Assembly: GCA_015485895.1 (NCBI GenBank)
Contig: WFSR01000043.1
Coordinates: 1-5,393, forward strand
Length of the DNA stretch: 5,393 nucleotides
Direction of reading: 5' to 3'
Origin: Candidatus Microgenomates bacterium
Lineage (GTDB): Bacteria > Patescibacteriota > Microgenomatia > UBA12405 > UBA6130
Shown here: positions 3,843-5,393 of the stretch, piece after piece
Layout: each line of letters opens with the position of its first letter
How positions within the stretch are numbered: position 1 is the stretch's first letter
Made by a program: the position numbers and the translations under genes
The notes under the pieces: generated by a model
Databases searched by the model: none
Seen by the model: only the letters and a program-made list of their open reading frames with translations
What the model was told of the DNA's origin: nothing

Positions 3843-5342
3843 TCAGTGGGGCTGTTGAATCTGATTGCCCAACCATGTTTTCAGCCGCAAAGGAGAAGGG
3901 TTAATTTGATGAAGTTGACTGATTTGCGTCACCCCCCTAAAAACCAGGGAGAGGATAATGTCCTCAGTCAGGCTGAACAAATTGAAGGGTATCGTCGGTT
4001 GGCCATAAGGTAAATGTTTCATCACCGCCATGCCGGTTTCTCCTTCAACAAAAGAGGGTATGCCAAAGGGAAGCATTTTTTTGCCCAAGTATTTGCTCCT
4101 GGCCGAGGCTTCACCGCCATAGGGTTTGAAATAACGGCCGTGCCGGTCAATGCAGTAAAGCATCCCGCCCGGCGATTCTATCGTCCCCCCGGCGACTATT
4201 CGGGAAACGCCAATGCCGCTTGCTCCCAAAGCCAAAGTGCTGGCAATATGGTCGCTGGCGCCGCCTTCAACGATAATGGGGATCTTGGCCTTGCCACGCA
4301 GTTGCCACAAAAGAATTGGCCAATCGATAACCGAGCCGCTCCTAACCCCGGTGGTGCACCGGCCGCCGCCGCCAATGCCAATATATAAGCCATCAGCCCC
4401 GGCCGCTTGCAGTTGCTCCGCCTGCAGGACATCAACAACCTGGCCGACAAAAATTTCTATTTCATTACCAAAATGCCGGCGAAGAGCCTGGAGGGTTTTG
4501 AGGGCGTTGATGCCCGGTTCAGGAGAATAAATGCGAAAAGTCCTCACCCCGACCTTAGCTAAAGCCTGGGCACGGAGAAGAGCCGGCTTTATTTCAGCTT
4601 CCAAAACCCCCATCACATTGGCCCGCCATTGCTTGAGCAAAAAATTCCTACCGGCCGCCGGCCGGCCAATTAAAACCTTGCTTGCCTCAAGGGCACGCCA
4701 AACTCCCCGAACCAAATCAACTTGGCGCTTTACCTGCCGAAAGGGCCCATTCCTGGGCACGCCCACCAAACTGAAGCATTGGGCCATAGTCGCCACCGCA
4801 TAAACGCTACCGTAAACATCGGGCATGGCCGAGCCAACCAAGGGCGACCGAGCGTAACGGCCGAGCTTGACGAATGGCCCCTGCAAGAGCCGTTGGGCAC
4901 GGGAAACCCGCTTGTTTTGGGAACCGGTGACCGCTACCCCTAAATCGGAAATCGACAGGGCTATTTCATCCTTGAGCGCCTTGGCCATGACTTTGCTTTT
5001 TACCTGTCGTGGCGGCTGGAATTTCTGCCTTTGCTTCGCCTTCAGAAACTGCAATCTTTGGGGGTGATTGAACACTTCTAAAAAATACTGCCGCACTCTC
5101 AATATTTTCAGCATTTCCTCCAGGGGAAGCATCCCCACTTCAAGCGTCGGCAGAAAATCAAACGGCGTGGAAAGCAAGCCCTGGCTGGGATAAGCGCCGT
5201 GGTTGTCCCGGCTTTCAACATACCAATATTTCAAATAATCGGAGATATCGGCTTCAAAAGGGGCCAGCTTTTCCTTGATAAAACTTTGCCACAAATCTAA
5301 ATCACGGAAAGTCTCAAAGGCTGGTATTTTTGGGCGTCTCAC
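3843..5342 (-). CDS. Divergent IMP dehydrogenase/GMP reductase-like protein, CBS-less
   Basis: A 499-residue protein. From about residue 160 it follows the IMPDH/GMPR barrel: SPLVGSAMPDVYG (166-178), VGVPRNG, GADGLYIGIGGGGRCTTG (315-332) with the catalytic-type C329, IPIIVEGG (354-361), GGTIESPGG (385-393), a flap-like PYGGEASARSKY (407-418) and FVEGETG (431-437). No CBS pair is inserted. The first 130 or so residues, rich in aromatic and basic residues, I do not recognise. Several family positions differ: GPGSICTT becomes GGGGRCTT, the DGG aspartate becomes E359, the DTAHGHS loop becomes YSPEPGI (272-278), and GNV becomes GQV (300-302). IMPDH makes XMP from IMP for GTP synthesis and GMPR reverses the GMP branch, but these changes make either activity uncertain. 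The GTG start was chosen for lack of an upstream ATG/GTG/TTG. The frame stays open to the window edge, so the true start may lie outside. Confidence 0.8.
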   Translation of the reverse strand: MRRPKIPAFETFRDLDLWQSFIKEKLAPFEADISDYLKYWYVESRDNHGAYPSQGLLSTPFDFLPTLEVGMLPLEEMLKILRVRQYFLEVFNHPQRLQFLKAKQRQKFQPPRQVKSKVMAKALKDEIALSISDLGVAVTGSQNKRVSRAQRLLQGPFVKLGRYARSPLVGSAMPDVYGSVYAVATMAQCFSLVGVPRNGPFRQVKRQVDLVRGVWRALEASKVLIGRPAAGRNFLLKQWRANVMGVLEAEIKPALLRAQALAKVGVRTFRIYSPEPGINALKTLQALRRHFGNEIEIFVGQVVDVLQAEQLQAAGADGLYIGIGGGGRCTTGVRSGSVIDWPILLWQLRGKAKIPIIVEGGASDHIASTLALGASGIGVSRIVAGGTIESPGGMLYCIDRHGRYFKPYGGEASARSKYLGKKMLPFGIPSFVEGETGMAVMKHLPYGQPTIPFNLFSLTEDIILSLVFRGVTQISQLHQINPSPLRLKTWLGNQIQQPH

Positions 5343-5348
5343 ATTAAT

Positions 5349-5354
5349 ATCATA
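5349..5354 (-). promoter_or_regulatory. Candidate -10 of the GuaB-like gene
   Basis: TATGAT on the minus strand (5 of 6 to consensus) lies 6 nt (ATTAAT) before the GTG. A weak -35-like TTGCTT is found 17 nt further upstream. No Shine-Dalgarno precedes the GTG. If real, transcription would start at the initiation codon. If the gene starts beyond the window, this element is a coincidence. Confidence 0.35.
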
Positions 5355-5393
5355 AGAGACTGCAGAGAAAAAAGCAAAATTGGTTCTAATAAA

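Noticed and set aside
3843..3845. TGA read as an amino acid (recoded genetic code)
   Set aside because: The TGA lies after the complete C-terminal segment of the GuaB-like protein and all Trp codons seen are TGG, so TGA is taken as a stop.
4014..5067. Several overlapping plus-strand open frames opposite the GuaB-like gene
   Set aside because: They are antisense to a gene with clear family motifs, have low-complexity Pro/Ala/Arg-rich products and no ribosome binding sites. They are explained by the high GC of the real gene.
5343..5393. Purine riboswitch before the GuaB-like gene
   Set aside because: Only 51 nt are available, with no three-way junction or conserved purine-aptamer loops, and the -10-like hexamer leaves no room for a leader.

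Overview
The window looks like a piece of a small bacterial genome, most plausibly from the Candidate Phyla Radiation (Patescibacteria). This placement is an inference. It rests on a MiaB-like enzyme with no TRAM domain, a membrane-anchored PEGA/beta-propeller protein, a divergent GuaB-like protein without CBS domains, and intergenic DNA built from degenerate 7-nt repeats. The code appears standard: TGA ends the GuaB-like gene and every Trp seen is TGG, which argues against the groups that read TGA as Gly.

Layout. 1-388 holds no gene. It contains an inverted repeat, several heptad-periodic tracts, a probable intrinsic terminator (213-236) and the start-proximal promoter of the next gene. 389-1456 (+) is a MiaB-type tRNA methylthiotransferase. 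It converges, across 51 nt, on 1508-2773 (-), a signal-anchored PEGA protein with propeller-like repeats. 2774-3129 has no gene. It holds three imperfect hairpins in a two-copy, REP-like composite repeat, followed by a second heptad tract. 3130-3711 (-) is a two-gene operon: an excisionase/MerR-like HTH protein (3487-3711), then an unrecognised 118-residue protein (3130-3486) joined by an overlapping Shine-Dalgarno. The operon has a near-consensus sigma-70 promoter and an iterated TTGGCA motif upstream. 3843-5342 (-) is an IMP dehydrogenase/GMP reductase-like barrel protein with several altered active-site positions. Its frame stays open to the right edge of the window.

How they fit together. 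The four transcription units do not form one pathway. The most coherent shared signal is at the promoters. The miaB, PEGA and GuaB-like genes each have a -10-like hexamer only 5-7 nt upstream of the start codon and no usefully spaced Shine-Dalgarno, which suggests leaderless mRNAs. The internal gene of the HTH operon instead has a strong, correctly spaced GGAGGAG. The points most worth following up are the GuaB-like protein's changed catalytic positions, the HTH/unknown-gene pair with its sharp base-composition difference, and the heptad-register intergenic DNA.
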